A stretch of 64,000 bases of DNA from Bacteroidales bacterium UBA5072 (GCA_002415855.1 DIAS01000040.1:25418-89417); one strand, 5' to 3'. Numbered from the stretch's first letter, positions 1 through 9,314 are shown. The notes: generated by a model not told the origin, from the sequence alone. Numbers and translations are program-made.

Positions 1-28
1 TTACCGTTTACCGTTTACCGTTTACAGT
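1..28. repeat. 7-bp tandem repeat TTACCGT
   Basis: Three exact copies of TTACCGT lie at 1-7, 8-14 and 15-21, followed by a degenerate copy TTACAGT at 22-28. The array touches the left window edge, so its full length is unknown. It lies just downstream of the rsgA stop codon and codes for nothing visible. Other intergenic sites in the window also carry heptamer repeats with different sequences. Confidence 0.85.
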
Positions 29-51
29 ACACTACTCGCTTCACCTCTCCC

Positions 52-1119
52 CTAATACTTATATTTATTCCTGAATGCTTTCGCTTCTTTCACCATCTTT
101 CCAAACTGCTTGCCCAATCGTTTCCTGTCCTCAATCTTGATCTCGAAATGTTTCTGTTCTTTCATAAGTTTCAGATAACTCTCGTAGATCTTCGGATCCA
201 GTTCCCCTGTTTCGTAGGCCTTTGCCACAGCACAACCTCTTTCAGACAGGTGCTTGCAGTCGGCAAACCTGCAATCTCCGGCCAGCCGGTCAATGACCGG
301 AAACAATCCTGATGATGAGACCTCATCCTCCAGGGCCATCCCAAATTCGCGCATACCGGGTGTATCGATCACCAGACTTCCGTTGGGCAGCTGAAAAAGA
401 TCCCGTGTAGTAGTGGTGTGCTTTCCCTTGTTCGTTGACTCACTGATCGTGCCCGTCCTCAGGTGAAGGTCATCCATCAGGGCATTGAGCAATGAGCTTT
501 TCCCGACCCCTGATGAACCTATAAGAATATGTGTTTTTCTTGGTAACAGCACCTGGTTGTATAATGCTTGAAGTCCGTCCGGATCTAAAATACTGCAAAA
601 ATAAACCGGGCAGGTCCGGCCCAAACGCGAAACTTCACGGCTGTATGCCTCACGGTCACCTATCAGATCCTCTTTGTTCAGGACTATTACCGGTTCAATG
701 CCGCAGGCGGTGATCTGTACGATATAGCGATCCAGTCGCATAAGGTTAAAATCACGGTCGAGACCCTGAACGATCAGGGCATAATCGATATTTGCCGCAA
801 GTATTTGCCGCTCGGTGCGGTTTCCAGGGTTTTTTCTGGAAAGCGCGTTCTGCCTTGGAAATACGTCTACAATGTAGCCCTGCAGGTCATACTTCAGGAA
901 GTAGATCCAATCGCCTACCCGGGGCAACAGCTCAGCATCGGCTCCATAGAGCAGTTTACCCGACAATTCTGCTTCCATCTCTCCGAAAGAAGTCATGAGG
1001 TGATACCTGAAGCCCTGCACCGATATGACCCGGCCAATATGAAACTCCTTACCTGTTTTGTTGCCGGAATGGTGTTCCTTGAAATAATCATTCCAGCCGT
1101 AATGCTCGAGCTCGTTCAT
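52..1119 (-). CDS. rsgA: Ribosome small-subunit-dependent GTPase A
   Basis: This is a 355-residue circularly permuted GTPase that helps late maturation of the 30S ribosomal subunit in the cytoplasm. The motif order is diagnostic of the permuted fold: the G4 motif NKED (about residue 147) precedes the P-loop GSSGVGKSS (about 201) and the G3 motif DTPG (about 253). An N-terminal OB-fold-like segment comes first. A zinc-binding knuckle with the pattern C-x4-C-x-H-x5-C sits near residue 285. Length fits the family (about 300-350). It is a monocistronic minus-strand gene, divergent from the downstream glycosylase gene across 145 bp. Confidence 0.96.
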   Translation of the reverse strand: MNELEHYGWNDYFKEHHSGNKTGKEFHIGRVISVQGFRYHLMTSFGEMEAELSGKLLYGADAELLPRVGDWIYFLKYDLQGYIVDVFPRQNALSRKNPGNRTERQILAANIDYALIVQGLDRDFNLMRLDRYIVQITACGIEPVIVLNKEDLIGDREAYSREVSRLGRTCPVYFCSILDPDGLQALYNQVLLPRKTHILIGSSGVGKSSLLNALMDDLHLRTGTISESTNKGKHTTTTRDLFQLPNGSLVIDTPGMREFGMALEDEVSSSGLFPVIDRLAGDCRFADCKHLSERGCAVAKAYETGELDPKIYESYLKLMKEQKHFEIKIEDRKRLGKQFGKMVKEAKAFRNKYKY

Positions 1120-1264
1120 CTACGATGTAATTAAGTGCTTATGCAATGAAGCTGCGAAAAAAGCAAACTGATCCGCATAAAGTATCAGTTATCGTAAATA
1201 TAAGACCTTTTGCATTACAGCAGAATGGTTAAAACGCTAAATTTATGCTTCATTATCCCGACAC

Positions 1265-1954
1265 ATGACCTTTGCAGAAAAAGTCATCGCTTTTTACACC
1301 CGTTTGAACTATGCAGGCCCTCTGCCTTCGGGTGTTTCACTTATGAATCCCTTCCTGGAACATAACGAAGGGATGAAGATTGCACGCGAATTTTACGCCA
1401 GGTTTTATGAAGATAATTCACCCCGGATAATTATATTGGGTATAAACCCGGGTCGTTTTGGAGCAGGCAGTACCGGCATTCCTTTTACAGATACCATTCG
1501 TCTGAATGAAAAATGCGGTATCCCGTTCGACAAATTCAGGACATATGAGCCATCTTCTTCATTCGTCTATGAAATGATCGATACATACGGCGGCGTGTCA
1601 GAATTCTATAAAAGATTCTTTGTCAGCGCCGTTTGTCCGCTTGGCTTTACCAGGTTCAATGACAACGGCAAAGCAATCAATTATAATTACTACGACAGTC
1701 CGGCCTTACTTAAAATGGTATATCATTTCATCCTGGACACCTTAAAGGAACAGATTGATTTGGGGATAGACACCTCTGTTGGTTTTTGCCTGGGCACAGG
1801 TAAAAACGCACATTTTTTACGTCAAATAAATGACAAGAACCACTTCTTCAGGAGAATTGTGGCCCTTGAGCATCCGAGATATATTATGCAATACAGGGTT
1901 AAAGCAAAGGATGCCTTTATTATGAAATACATTACGGCATTCTGTAACCTGTGA
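1265..1954 (+). CDS. SMUG2-type uracil-DNA glycosylase family protein
   Basis: A 229-residue cytoplasmic protein of the uracil-DNA glycosylase superfamily, resembling the family once called DUF4918 and assigned to SMUG2-like enzymes. The segment ILGINPGRFGAGSTGIPF (about residues 57-74) matches the SMUG1-type water-activating loop, which has Asn rather than Asp (G-[MI]-N-P-G). A C-terminal EHPR segment (about residue 203) would be the DNA-intercalation/His loop. The inferred role is base-excision removal of uracil or oxidised pyrimidines. It is followed after 13 bp by a co-directional regulator gene. The assignment comes from motif recognition, and substrate specificity is unknown. Confidence 0.8.
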   Translation: MTFAEKVIAFYTRLNYAGPLPSGVSLMNPFLEHNEGMKIAREFYARFYEDNSPRIIILGINPGRFGAGSTGIPFTDTIRLNEKCGIPFDKFRTYEPSSSFVYEMIDTYGGVSEFYKRFFVSAVCPLGFTRFNDNGKAINYNYYDSPALLKMVYHFILDTLKEQIDLGIDTSVGFCLGTGKNAHFLRQINDKNHFFRRIVALEHPRYIMQYRVKAKDAFIMKYITAFCNL

Positions 1955-1967
1955 AGCTTGTATTTGA

Positions 1968-3113
1968 ATGAAAGTCGTTTTACTTATCGGGGCATTTCAG
2001 GCATTGTTTTTTACAGCGCTCATTCTGCAGAAGAAGCAGAAGGCAGCTCATGATTATATCCTGGCTGCATGGCTGTCCTTTCTTGCTATACTTATAGGAG
2101 TATATGCCTATTATACTGAAGAGCTGTTTGACCGTTCACCACACCTGATCAGCAGCTATATCTCGCTGTTGATGCTGCACGGGCCCTTTCTCTATTTCTA
2201 TACCGGGGCTCTGGTATCCGGGGGAAAAAGGATAATGACCTGTAAATCCCTGTTGCATCTCATTCCCATTGTCCTGTTCAATATTTACCTGGCGGTAGCC
2301 TTTAGCGATCCTCTTCTTGCTGCGAAAGTGAGACTTGATTATGTTGATTCCGGTGTAAAACTACCCTGGCTTTATATCGTCTTCCTTTTGGCCACGGCCT
2401 TCTCAGGTCCGTTTTATATTGTCTGGGTGATTAAGCTGCTGCATGGTCATGAAATGTACCTCCTGAACAATTACTCTTTTCATGAAAAAATAAATCTGAC
2501 CTGGCTTCGTAACCTTGTTCTTATCTTCGGTGTAGTGTGGCTTGCTTTATTTGTCTTCGCCTTCCTGCACCATCTTATGTTTTTATTTACCCGTGACTTT
2601 TGTACCAATGGATTGTTTATTTCGCTGACGGTTTTTGTATTGCTGACAGGATATTTTGGGTTGAAGCAATCCGTTATCCTGCAACCTGCACCACCAACTG
2701 ATAAATCTGTGATGGCTGACAACAAACGGCGTTATTCCGGTTCTGCCCTTACGAAAGATGCCGGACATGAACTTATGAAAAGACTTGAAAAGCTGATGCA
2801 AACCGAAAAGCCATATCTTGATGCGGGACTTACCTTAGAGCAGCTTTCCGATCGTTCAGAGATCCCCCAGCATTACCTTTCCCAGATAATCAACGAGCGG
2901 CTGAACCGTAATTTTTTCGATTATATCAACACGTATCGCGTGAAAGAAGTAATGGACAAGATGGCTGATAAAAAGTACGAGAACTTCTCGTTACTCGGGA
3001 TAGCACTTGATTCCGGATTCAACTCAAAATCAGCCTTTAACAGGTTCTTCAAAAAGGCCACAGGAAACACACCATCGGATTATAAAAGTTCACTGCTTAG
3101 ATCCGGCCGTTAA
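1968..3113 (+). CDS. AraC-family transcriptional regulator with N-terminal membrane domain
   Basis: A 381-residue protein with two parts. The first about 235 residues contain roughly seven hydrophobic segments, starting at the very N-terminus and ending near FISLTVFVLLTGYFGL. The C-terminal about 110 residues form an AraC-type double helix-turn-helix, including LTLEQLSDRSEIPQHYLSQI and the second-helix signature GFNSKSAFNRFFKKATGNTP. It is therefore a membrane-anchored DNA-binding regulator, a type common in Bacteroidota. Its ligand and targets cannot be read from the sequence. The DUF6448 gene follows after 108 bp and is a plausible but unproven target. Confidence 0.88.
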   Translation: MKVVLLIGAFQALFFTALILQKKQKAAHDYILAAWLSFLAILIGVYAYYTEELFDRSPHLISSYISLLMLHGPFLYFYTGALVSGGKRIMTCKSLLHLIPIVLFNIYLAVAFSDPLLAAKVRLDYVDSGVKLPWLYIVFLLATAFSGPFYIVWVIKLLHGHEMYLLNNYSFHEKINLTWLRNLVLIFGVVWLALFVFAFLHHLMFLFTRDFCTNGLFISLTVFVLLTGYFGLKQSVILQPAPPTDKSVMADNKRRYSGSALTKDAGHELMKRLEKLMQTEKPYLDAGLTLEQLSDRSEIPQHYLSQIINERLNRNFFDYINTYRVKEVMDKMADKKYENFSLLGIALDSGFNSKSAFNRFFKKATGNTPSDYKSSLLRSGR

Positions 3114-3221
3114 AGCTCCTGATCCGGATAAACAAGTCCCGTTTTATAAAGTGGGGCGATTGAGGGGTAAGCATCCTGTAGTTTTGGTATGAAATTTACT
3201 GTTAAACCAAATTTTCATACC

Positions 3222-3815
3222 ATGAAAACAATTCAGAAGTTCCGCAAGGCATTAGCAATTTGCCTGCTTGCAGCAGCATTTTCACTTCCGGTATCCGCAC
3301 ATTGTGACTCCTACGATGGTCCGCTGATCAAAGATGCCCTTCAGGCAATTGAAACAAACCGGGTTACTGTTGTGCTAAAATGGGTAGCACCCGAATACGA
3401 AGAAGAAGTGACGAACTTGTTCAATAAAACGATCCGTTTAAAGCAGGAAGATCAGGAGCAATATGCCATAGTTGAGAAACAATTCCTGGAAACTTTGGTC
3501 AGGTTGCATCGTGAAGGTGAGGGAGCACCTTTCACGGGTCTGAAACCTGCAGGTTCAGCATCAGGAATTGTCTTACTCGCAGATGAAGCCCTTGCTAAAA
3601 AAGACATTGAAAGCCTGATTGAAAATTTAAATATCCATCTGGCAGATGCCGTCAGGGAAAAATATAAGGTTGTTGCAGAAAAAGCCATGACCAAAGATAA
3701 CAGTGTTGCTGAAGGAAGGGAATATGTCCATGCCTATGTTGAATACACGCATTTACTGGAAGCTTTGCACAGTACAATGACAGCAGGGCATGCGCATGAA
3801 GATCATGCAGAATGA
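3222..3815 (+). CDS. Exported DUF6448-family protein
   Basis: About 197 residues with a clear signal peptide (hydrophobic run ICLLAAAFSLPVSA, cleavage before HCDSYDGP). The mature start HCDSYDGPLIKDALQAIETN is the hallmark of the DUF6448 family of periplasmic helical proteins. The C-terminus is His/Glu-rich (HAHEDHAE), which together with the N-terminal HCD might bind metal; that is inference. I chose the internal ATG at 3222 because the in-frame upstream ATG at 3189 would add 11 residues before the signal peptide. The 3' end overlaps the convergent racemase gene by 13 bp. Function is unknown. Confidence 0.78.
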   Translation: MKTIQKFRKALAICLLAAAFSLPVSAHCDSYDGPLIKDALQAIETNRVTVVLKWVAPEYEEEVTNLFNKTIRLKQEDQEQYAIVEKQFLETLVRLHREGEGAPFTGLKPAGSASGIVLLADEALAKKDIESLIENLNIHLADAVREKYKVVAEKAMTKDNSVAEGREYVHAYVEYTHLLEALHSTMTAGHAHEDHAE

Positions 3816-4501
3816 CAAAGTTCTACAATAGCTTCCACGTGTATTTTAGTTGTATTGAGCATGGGTATTGCGGCATAAGTTTCTTCTTTGAGTATCAGCG
3901 GGAACTCTGTACATCCCAGGATGAGCGAATCGATGTGCTGCTCAAGGACCATTTGTCTGATCATCTCTATCAGGACCTGCCTGGTTTCATCCTTGAAAAT
4001 ACCCAGCTCAATCTCGCTGAACAGCTTTTTGTTGAGGATCTCCCTATCCTGGTGATCCGGAAGGATCACTTCGATCCCTTGCTGCCCAAATACATCCTGG
4101 TAAAAGGTAGCTCCCATTGTAAAACCTGTGCCAAATAAGCCGGGGCGCTTCAATCCTCTTTTTATTGCTTCCCTGCAGGCAGCTTCCACAATACTGATCA
4201 GGGGCAACGGCGATCTTTCATTTATCTGTTCAAAAAGCATGTGGGGAGTATTAGCAGTTATGGCGGCAAAATCAGCACCCGCTTTTTTCAAAGCCTGCAG
4301 CTTTTCAACCATGATTTCAATGACACGACCGTATTCTCTTCGTTTCATCAGAGCCAGAAACTCAGACAGGTTAACACTATAGATAATTATTTCGGGATAA
4401 TCGAGATCTCCCTTTTCATCCTTGAAGGCATTGATGATCTCACTGTAGTAGGCCAGCGTGGACTCAGGGCCCATCCCGCCGATCAAGCCGATACGTTTCA
4501 T
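3803..4501 (-). CDS. Aspartate/glutamate racemase family protein
   Basis: A 232-residue cytoplasmic enzyme of the cofactor-independent Asp/Glu racemase superfamily. The N-terminal GLIGGMGPESTLAYY is the classic opening of the RacX/YgeA branch. The two catalytic thiols expected by the family are not both conventional here: the second site is GCTEFPLIL (Cys present, about residue 191), while the first region reads TANTPHMLF, with Thr where many racemases have Cys. Branches with this Thr are known, so activity is possible but uncertain. The start was set at 4501 because this Met opens the conserved motif; an upstream in-frame extension to 4582 adds unrelated residues. Confidence 0.85.
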   Translation of the reverse strand: MKRIGLIGGMGPESTLAYYSEIINAFKDEKGDLDYPEIIIYSVNLSEFLALMKRREYGRVIEIMVEKLQALKKAGADFAAITANTPHMLFEQINERSPLPLISIVEAACREAIKRGLKRPGLFGTGFTMGATFYQDVFGQQGIEVILPDHQDREILNKKLFSEIELGIFKDETRQVLIEMIRQMVLEQHIDSLILGCTEFPLILKEETYAAIPMLNTTKIHVEAIVELCHSA

Positions 4502-4520
4502 AAGGCAATATTCTTTTGAA

Positions 4521-5789
4521 TTAGTGGAAATGCATTTCAGCAAAGTCCATATAACGATCCCAGTCGTAGCGGGTAATGGCATGTCCTCCGCTACGGATGT
4601 GGTAGCCGATGGTTTTCCCTACCGGAGTGTTCAGCGGGGGCAGTTCAGTTACAGTCAAACCAGCGGTGCCGAGCAGTTTAAATACAGGATCGGCGAAAAA
4701 AGCGCCCAGGAATTCTCCTTTCGGATCCGCCCAAAGGTCATCTTCCGCACTGGCTATATAAACAGGTCTGGGAGCGATAAGGGCAATCAGCATATGCTGA
4801 TCAACGGGAAGTGAGGCTTCATTGTTGTTATATTCCTTGAACCGGTCACAGAACCAATGCGGAAAATTGTTGTTAATAGAGGCAACGGTTTCACCAAATA
4901 TCCTTTTGGACAGCGCTGCTCCGCCACACCCTGAGTTATTGGATACCACGACGGCAAACCGTTGATCCTGTGCTCCGGCCCAAAGCGCGGCCTTTCCCAA
5001 ACGGGAGTGTCCGAGAACTACAATCTTTTCAGGATCAACAGCCTCATCGGTTTCCAGGTAATCAAGTGCCCTGCTCAAACCCCAGGCCCATGCCCCTATG
5101 GAGCCCCATTCGCCGGTGCCCGGTTTTGTCTGGCCCCTTTCATAAAACAAGGGGTGCACACCATTCCGGAAGCCATCATCAAAGTCCGGGTCAATGTCAC
5201 CATAATATACTGTGGCAAGGCCAAAACCCCGATCAATGATCCCCATTACCGGCCAGCTCATGGAATCTTCTCCCCGCTTGTATTTTGCAGCTTCCCAGCT
5301 ACCTGAAACTGCAACCTTCGGATCATCCGTTATGGTGTGATTGCCTTTAAAATTCAACCCCAGCATCACAGGAACGGCAGTTTGTTTTTTAGGCAGGTAC
5401 AGTAAAAGTGACATGGATGGCCCTTCCATATCCGGCGTGAAATAAACCGTAATCTCTTTACGGATGGCCTTTCCGTGCAACGCATTGCTGTCTGAGGAAG
5501 CGATAACAAAACGAAGATCACGTTTGCCTGCCGGTGTCTTACCGTAGACCTGGGTTTCAAACAGGCTGAGGATCTCAGGCCGGCGTTCTTTCCACCAGGC
5601 AGATTCATCAGTAACCGGCGTTCCGTTGTCAAGCACGAGCGCATCCGGCAGCGTATAGGGCGCCACCTCCGATTCATCATAAATCACCTCGGGTTGCTGA
5701 GCTGACGTATTTCCTGCTGCGGATTTCATTACGATGACCAGTAAGAGCAGAAATTCAAACCAGCTTTTTCCGGTAATGTACTTTTTCAT
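4521..5789 (-). CDS. CE15-like glucuronoyl esterase / acetylxylan esterase family, exported
   Basis: A 422-residue exported alpha/beta hydrolase, with a signal peptide in the first about 30 residues. The nucleophile elbow GHSRLGKAALWAG (Ser near residue 262) is the bacterial CE15 signature. NFKGNHT (about 146) and a C-terminal catalytic His in GGHAITRYDWDRY support the same family. CE15 enzymes cleave ester bonds between glucuronoxylan and lignin alcohols; acetylxylan-esterase annotations are common for the same fold. The racemase gene lies 19 bp downstream on the same strand, possibly co-transcribed. The upstream flank is a 296-bp divergent intergenic region. Confidence 0.82.
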   Translation of the reverse strand: MKKYITGKSWFEFLLLLVIVMKSAAGNTSAQQPEVIYDESEVAPYTLPDALVLDNGTPVTDESAWWKERRPEILSLFETQVYGKTPAGKRDLRFVIASSDSNALHGKAIRKEITVYFTPDMEGPSMSLLLYLPKKQTAVPVMLGLNFKGNHTITDDPKVAVSGSWEAAKYKRGEDSMSWPVMGIIDRGFGLATVYYGDIDPDFDDGFRNGVHPLFYERGQTKPGTGEWGSIGAWAWGLSRALDYLETDEAVDPEKIVVLGHSRLGKAALWAGAQDQRFAVVVSNNSGCGGAALSKRIFGETVASINNNFPHWFCDRFKEYNNNEASLPVDQHMLIALIAPRPVYIASAEDDLWADPKGEFLGAFFADPVFKLLGTAGLTVTELPPLNTPVGKTIGYHIRSGGHAITRYDWDRYMDFAEMHFH

Positions 5790-6085
5790 AAAGGAGTATG
5801 TGTTTGACTGATCAGGACTTTTTCAAAGGTAGTCAGATTATTCCATGACAAAGCATGGTTAATTCATAAAATCCGGTATTGTTGTCACGGTTCATTCCAT
5901 TGGCTTTCTTATATTTTTAAAAGTAGCCATTGAGAAGATCCTTGCCTCCATATCTGTTGTCCCTGAATGACTTTCTTCCTTACTTTTCTGCCATAAGCAG
6001 GAATACAAATCATTTATCAACACCTGCATCTTCTATGCATTTGTTTTATACTTTTAATGTCTCTAACTTAAAATTCCTGCATGTC
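5790..6085. other. Divergent intergenic region, no gene seen
   Basis: This 296-bp space separates the esterase gene (minus) from the PurF paralog (plus). A reading frame continuous with the PurF paralog extends back to an ATG at 5930, but that extension shows no conserved residues and no family homolog starts that way, so I treat it as non-coding leader. I found no full-consensus TAnnTTTG box and no convincing hairpin or riboswitch-like structure. Confidence 0.5.
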
Positions 6086-7495
6086 ATGAGTGGTTTTTTC
6101 GGCTGTATATCAAAGAACGATTGTGTATCAGATGTGTTTTACGGAACCGATTATCATTCCCACCTGGGCACAAAAAGAGCCGGAATGGCCTTTTATTCAA
6201 GGGATAATGGTTTTCAACGTGCCATACACAGCCTGGAGGATGGATATTTCAGAAACAAGTTTGAAAATGACATGCTTGGCTTTACCGGACATATTGGTAT
6301 TGGCATCATAAGTGACACGGAGGCACAACCTATTCAGGTCACCACACATCTGGGCCGTTTTGCCGTTGCCACGGTAAGTAAAATTGTCAACCTGGCCGAG
6401 CTTGAAACCTATTTTCTGAAGAAGCATCAGACCTTTGCTGAAACAAGCCAGGGATCAGTAAATCCGACTGAGCTTGTGGCAAAGCTTATTGCTGAAGGTG
6501 ACGATTTCCTGTCAGGAATTCAGAATGTTTACAACCGCGTAAAAGGATCCTGTTCCCTGATTATACTTACCGAGGACAGTATTATTGCCGCACGTGACAA
6601 ACTTGGAAGAACACCCATAATCCTGGGGAAAAAGGAGGGTGCCTGGGCAGTGACTTTCGAGACCTGCTCATTTCCAAATCTGTCGTTCGAAGTGGAGAAA
6701 TTCCTGGGCCCCGGAGAGGTAGTACGGTTGATGGCCGACGGCTATGAGCAGTTGCGCAGTCCTAATGAAAAAATGCAGGTTTGTTCCTTTCTGTGGGTTT
6801 ACTACGGTTATCCGCCCTCCTTTTACGAGGGTATCAATGTGGATGAAACCCGCTACCGTTGCGGGGCTGCACTTGCAAAAAGGGATTCAGTGGAAGCAGA
6901 TTTCGTTGCCGGGATCCCTGATTCGGGGTTGGGGCATGCCATAGGCTATGCCAATGCCAAGGGCATCCCGCTGAAACGTCCCTACGCCAAGTATACACCA
7001 ACCTGGCCACGTAGTTTTATGCCACAAAATCAGGTTACCCGTGACCTGGTGGCGCGTATGAAGCTGATAGCCAACCAATCGGTGATTAAGGACAAAAGCG
7101 GTGTCTTTTTGGATGACTCAATCGTACGCGGAACGCAACTGAAGGACAATGTCCGCGACTTGCATAAGGCCGGCATCAAAGAGGTTCATATGCGTATCGC
7201 ATGCCCTCCCCTTACTTACCCCTGCGAGTTTCTGAACTTCAGCCGGTCACGGTCAAATCTCGATCTGGCCACCCACAAGGCTGTCAGGCAAATCGAGGGG
7301 AAAGATGAGTTCGATATGGGGGACTATTCTGATATCAGGAACGGGAAGTATACCGCCATGGTGGAACAGATCAGAAAAAACCTGAACCTTACCACACTGG
7401 TGTATCAAAAGCTCGACGATCTGGTTGAGGCTATTGGAATTCCCAAGGAAAAGCTCTGCACGCACTGCTGGGATGGTTCGAGCTATTACCAGTAG
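6086..7495 (+). CDS. PurF-like amidophosphoribosyltransferase paralog lacking the N-terminal cysteine nucleophile
   Basis: A 470-residue protein with the two-domain architecture of glutamine PRPP amidotransferase. The N-terminal Ntn-hydrolase-like domain starts MSGFFGC; aligned with the canonical MCGIVG start, the nucleophile Cys is replaced by Ser. The canonical RGQDAAG glutamine-binding segment reads LGTKRAG. The phosphoribosyltransferase domain keeps the PRPP loop FLDDSIVRGTQ (about residue 342). A second, divergent PurF-like paralog of this kind is widespread in Bacteroidota. I infer that the PRTase half may be active, possibly with free ammonia or for another role, while glutaminase activity is doubtful. 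ATG 6086 is the only start consistent with the conserved N-terminus. Confidence 0.82.
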   Translation: MSGFFGCISKNDCVSDVFYGTDYHSHLGTKRAGMAFYSRDNGFQRAIHSLEDGYFRNKFENDMLGFTGHIGIGIISDTEAQPIQVTTHLGRFAVATVSKIVNLAELETYFLKKHQTFAETSQGSVNPTELVAKLIAEGDDFLSGIQNVYNRVKGSCSLIILTEDSIIAARDKLGRTPIILGKKEGAWAVTFETCSFPNLSFEVEKFLGPGEVVRLMADGYEQLRSPNEKMQVCSFLWVYYGYPPSFYEGINVDETRYRCGAALAKRDSVEADFVAGIPDSGLGHAIGYANAKGIPLKRPYAKYTPTWPRSFMPQNQVTRDLVARMKLIANQSVIKDKSGVFLDDSIVRGTQLKDNVRDLHKAGIKEVHMRIACPPLTYPCEFLNFSRSRSNLDLATHKAVRQIEGKDEFDMGDYSDIRNGKYTAMVEQIRKNLNLTTLVYQKLDDLVEAIGIPKEKLCTHCWDGSSYYQ

Positions 7496-7542
7496 TGCGG
7501 ATTATCTTGTTTTCGATGGTAAATCCGTTTGTGATCCCTGCT

Positions 7543-7950
7543 TCACGAATTCCGGGTCAAATGTTTTTCCATAACCTTAAAAAAGGATTCCATCGAAAAC
7601 GGCTTAACGATCACGTCATTACATCCAGCCTGTAACGCCTGTTCCTCTTCTTCAGGCGATAAAGCGGCAGTCTGGGCAATTACAGGGATACGCTGGTCCT
7701 GCATCCGGATCTTTCGGGTGACCTCTTTCCCGTTCATATCAGGTAACTGAATATCCATGAGTATCAGATCAAAGTTCGCATCGTTGTGATACTGTTCCAG
7801 GGCATCCATACCACTTTTTACACGGATAAAGGAACATTTTGACAGTTTCAGCAACTGGTTCAGATAAAGAAAGCTGAGGTCATCGTCCTCTACAACAAGA
7901 AGTCTTTTATTCTCAAGATTAAGCAGGGTCATATAAAACCTATTGGGCAT
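7543..7950 (-). CDS. Stand-alone receiver (CheY-like) response regulator
   Basis: A 135-residue single receiver domain without an output domain. The acidic pocket is VVEDDD (about residues 19-24), the phospho-acceptor Asp is in LILMDIQLPD (about residue 61), and the conserved Thr/Lys positions are in AQTAA and VIVKPF. Such proteins act by protein-protein interaction or as phosphorelay intermediates. No cognate kinase is adjacent. A second in-frame ATG six codons downstream (7932) is an equally possible start. The gene is divergent from the BrkB-type gene with only 41 bp between them. Confidence 0.88.
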   Translation of the reverse strand: MPNRFYMTLLNLENKRLLVVEDDDLSFLYLNQLLKLSKCSFIRVKSGMDALEQYHNDANFDLILMDIQLPDMNGKEVTRKIRMQDQRIPVIAQTAALSPEEEEQALQAGCNDVIVKPFSMESFFKVMEKHLTRNS

Positions 7951-7975
7951 TTCAGCGTAAATGTATAAAAAATCG

Positions 7976-7983
7976 TACTTTTG
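7976..7983 (+). promoter_or_regulatory. -7 promoter box TACTTTTG
   Basis: TACTTTTG matches the Bacteroidota TAnnTTTG -7 element and ends only 8 bp before the ATG at 7992, so the mRNA would have almost no leader. No good -33 TTTG is visible at the expected spacing. Confidence 0.45.
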
Positions 7984-7991
7984 GCAACACC

Positions 7992-9314
7992 ATGAAAAAA
8001 GACATTCTTTCCCGGTTAGTTCAGTTTTTCGAAAAGGATATCTGGAAAATATCCACCAAAGATAAACATCCTGTTTTCAGTTTCCTGGTCAGGCAGGGCC
8101 GTATTTTTTTCATTGCCGTCAGGGGATTCAACAAGGACAAGATCCAACTCAGGGCATCCGCACTATCCTTTTATACCCTGCTTTCCATTGTCCCGGTACT
8201 GGCAATGGTCTTCGGTATTTCACAGGGATTTGGCCTCGAGGATTATGTTAAGAAAGTTCTGACAGAGCGTTTCCAGGAACACGAGGATATGCTTAAGGTG
8301 CTGCTGGAATTCGTCGACAGGTACCTGAGCCGGATCAACGGTGGCTTTATTACCGGCATGGGTATGCTTATTTTGTTCTGGTCGGTGCTGAAAGTGCTCG
8401 GGAATATCGAAAGCTCCTTCAACAACATATGGCAGGTAAAGAAAACGCGGATGATCACACGGCAGTTTACCGATTACATATCCCTGCTGGTTGTTGCACC
8501 TGTTTTCCTGGTGCTGGCGAGCAGTTTTAATGTCTCACAGCTGCAAAGCATCTCCAGCAGCATTCCATTTCTGCATTACCTCGACTCGGTGCTGAAGGTG
8601 CTGGTCACCATGTTGTCCTATACCCTGGTATGGTTTGTATTTACGCTGATATACATAGTTATTCCGAATACCAAGGTCAGGTTTGTGCCGGCCCTGATCG
8701 CAGGAATCATTGCAGGAACAATGTTCCAGTTGCTGCAATGGGGCTATGTCAACTTTCAGTCGTTATTATCAGGTTACGGGGCCATCTACGGCACATTTGC
8801 CGCCTTACCCCTGTTCATGATGTGGATGGAGCTGAGCTGGCTCATTGTTTTGCTGGGTGCCGAGATTTCCTTTGCCTATCAGAATGCTGCCAACTATGAA
8901 CAGGAAGCGGAAGAAATACAGGTCAGCCTGAAGCAACGAAGGGTACTTGTACTGTTGGTGGCTCAAAAGATCGTCAGAAACTTCACCGATGGCCTTGCGC
9001 CCATGAATGCTGCTGCCATTGCTGAACAATTGGGAATTCCGGTACGGATAGTGCGTGATTTGCTTTACGAGCTCCTGAATGCAAGGATAATCATTGAAAC
9101 AGTAACGCATGAGGTGCGGGAAGTTGCCTACCAGCCGGCTCTTGATCCGGCAAAGATAACGGTGAGCTTCGTGATTGACGCCCTTGACAGGCAGGGTCAA
9201 CTGGTTACGCTAAACAATGATACTGCGGAACTGGGAAGGATCAACCTGGTGGTCGAATCATTCTATGATGATCTGAAGAATTCAGGGAAGAACACAACCC
9301 TGAAAGAGCTCTGA
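7992..9314 (+). CDS. YihY/BrkB family inner-membrane protein
   Basis: A 440-residue polytopic membrane protein. The first about 300 residues contain the YihY/UPF0761 domain with about six transmembrane segments, including the signature region LRASALSFYTLLSIVPVLA and the conserved loop GYGAIYGTFAALPLFMMWM. The remaining about 130 residues are soluble and resemble a winged-helix module (AAIAEQLGIPVRIVRDLLYELL). This family was formerly called ribonuclease BN, but it is not an RNase; its true role is unsettled. The extra C-terminal domain is usual in longer members. It stands alone and is convergent with the sugar kinase gene. Confidence 0.88.
   Translation: MKKDILSRLVQFFEKDIWKISTKDKHPVFSFLVRQGRIFFIAVRGFNKDKIQLRASALSFYTLLSIVPVLAMVFGISQGFGLEDYVKKVLTERFQEHEDMLKVLLEFVDRYLSRINGGFITGMGMLILFWSVLKVLGNIESSFNNIWQVKKTRMITRQFTDYISLLVVAPVFLVLASSFNVSQLQSISSSIPFLHYLDSVLKVLVTMLSYTLVWFVFTLIYIVIPNTKVRFVPALIAGIIAGTMFQLLQWGYVNFQSLLSGYGAIYGTFAALPLFMMWMELSWLIVLLGAEISFAYQNAANYEQEAEEIQVSLKQRRVLVLLVAQKIVRNFTDGLAPMNAAAIAEQLGIPVRIVRDLLYELLNARIIIETVTHEVREVAYQPALDPAKITVSFVIDALDRQGQLVTLNNDTAELGRINLVVESFYDDLKNSGKNTTLKEL

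Noticed and set aside
1..28. CRISPR-like or telomere-like array at the window start
   Set aside because: Units are 7 bp with no spacers, and similar short heptamer repeats occur at other intergenic sites.
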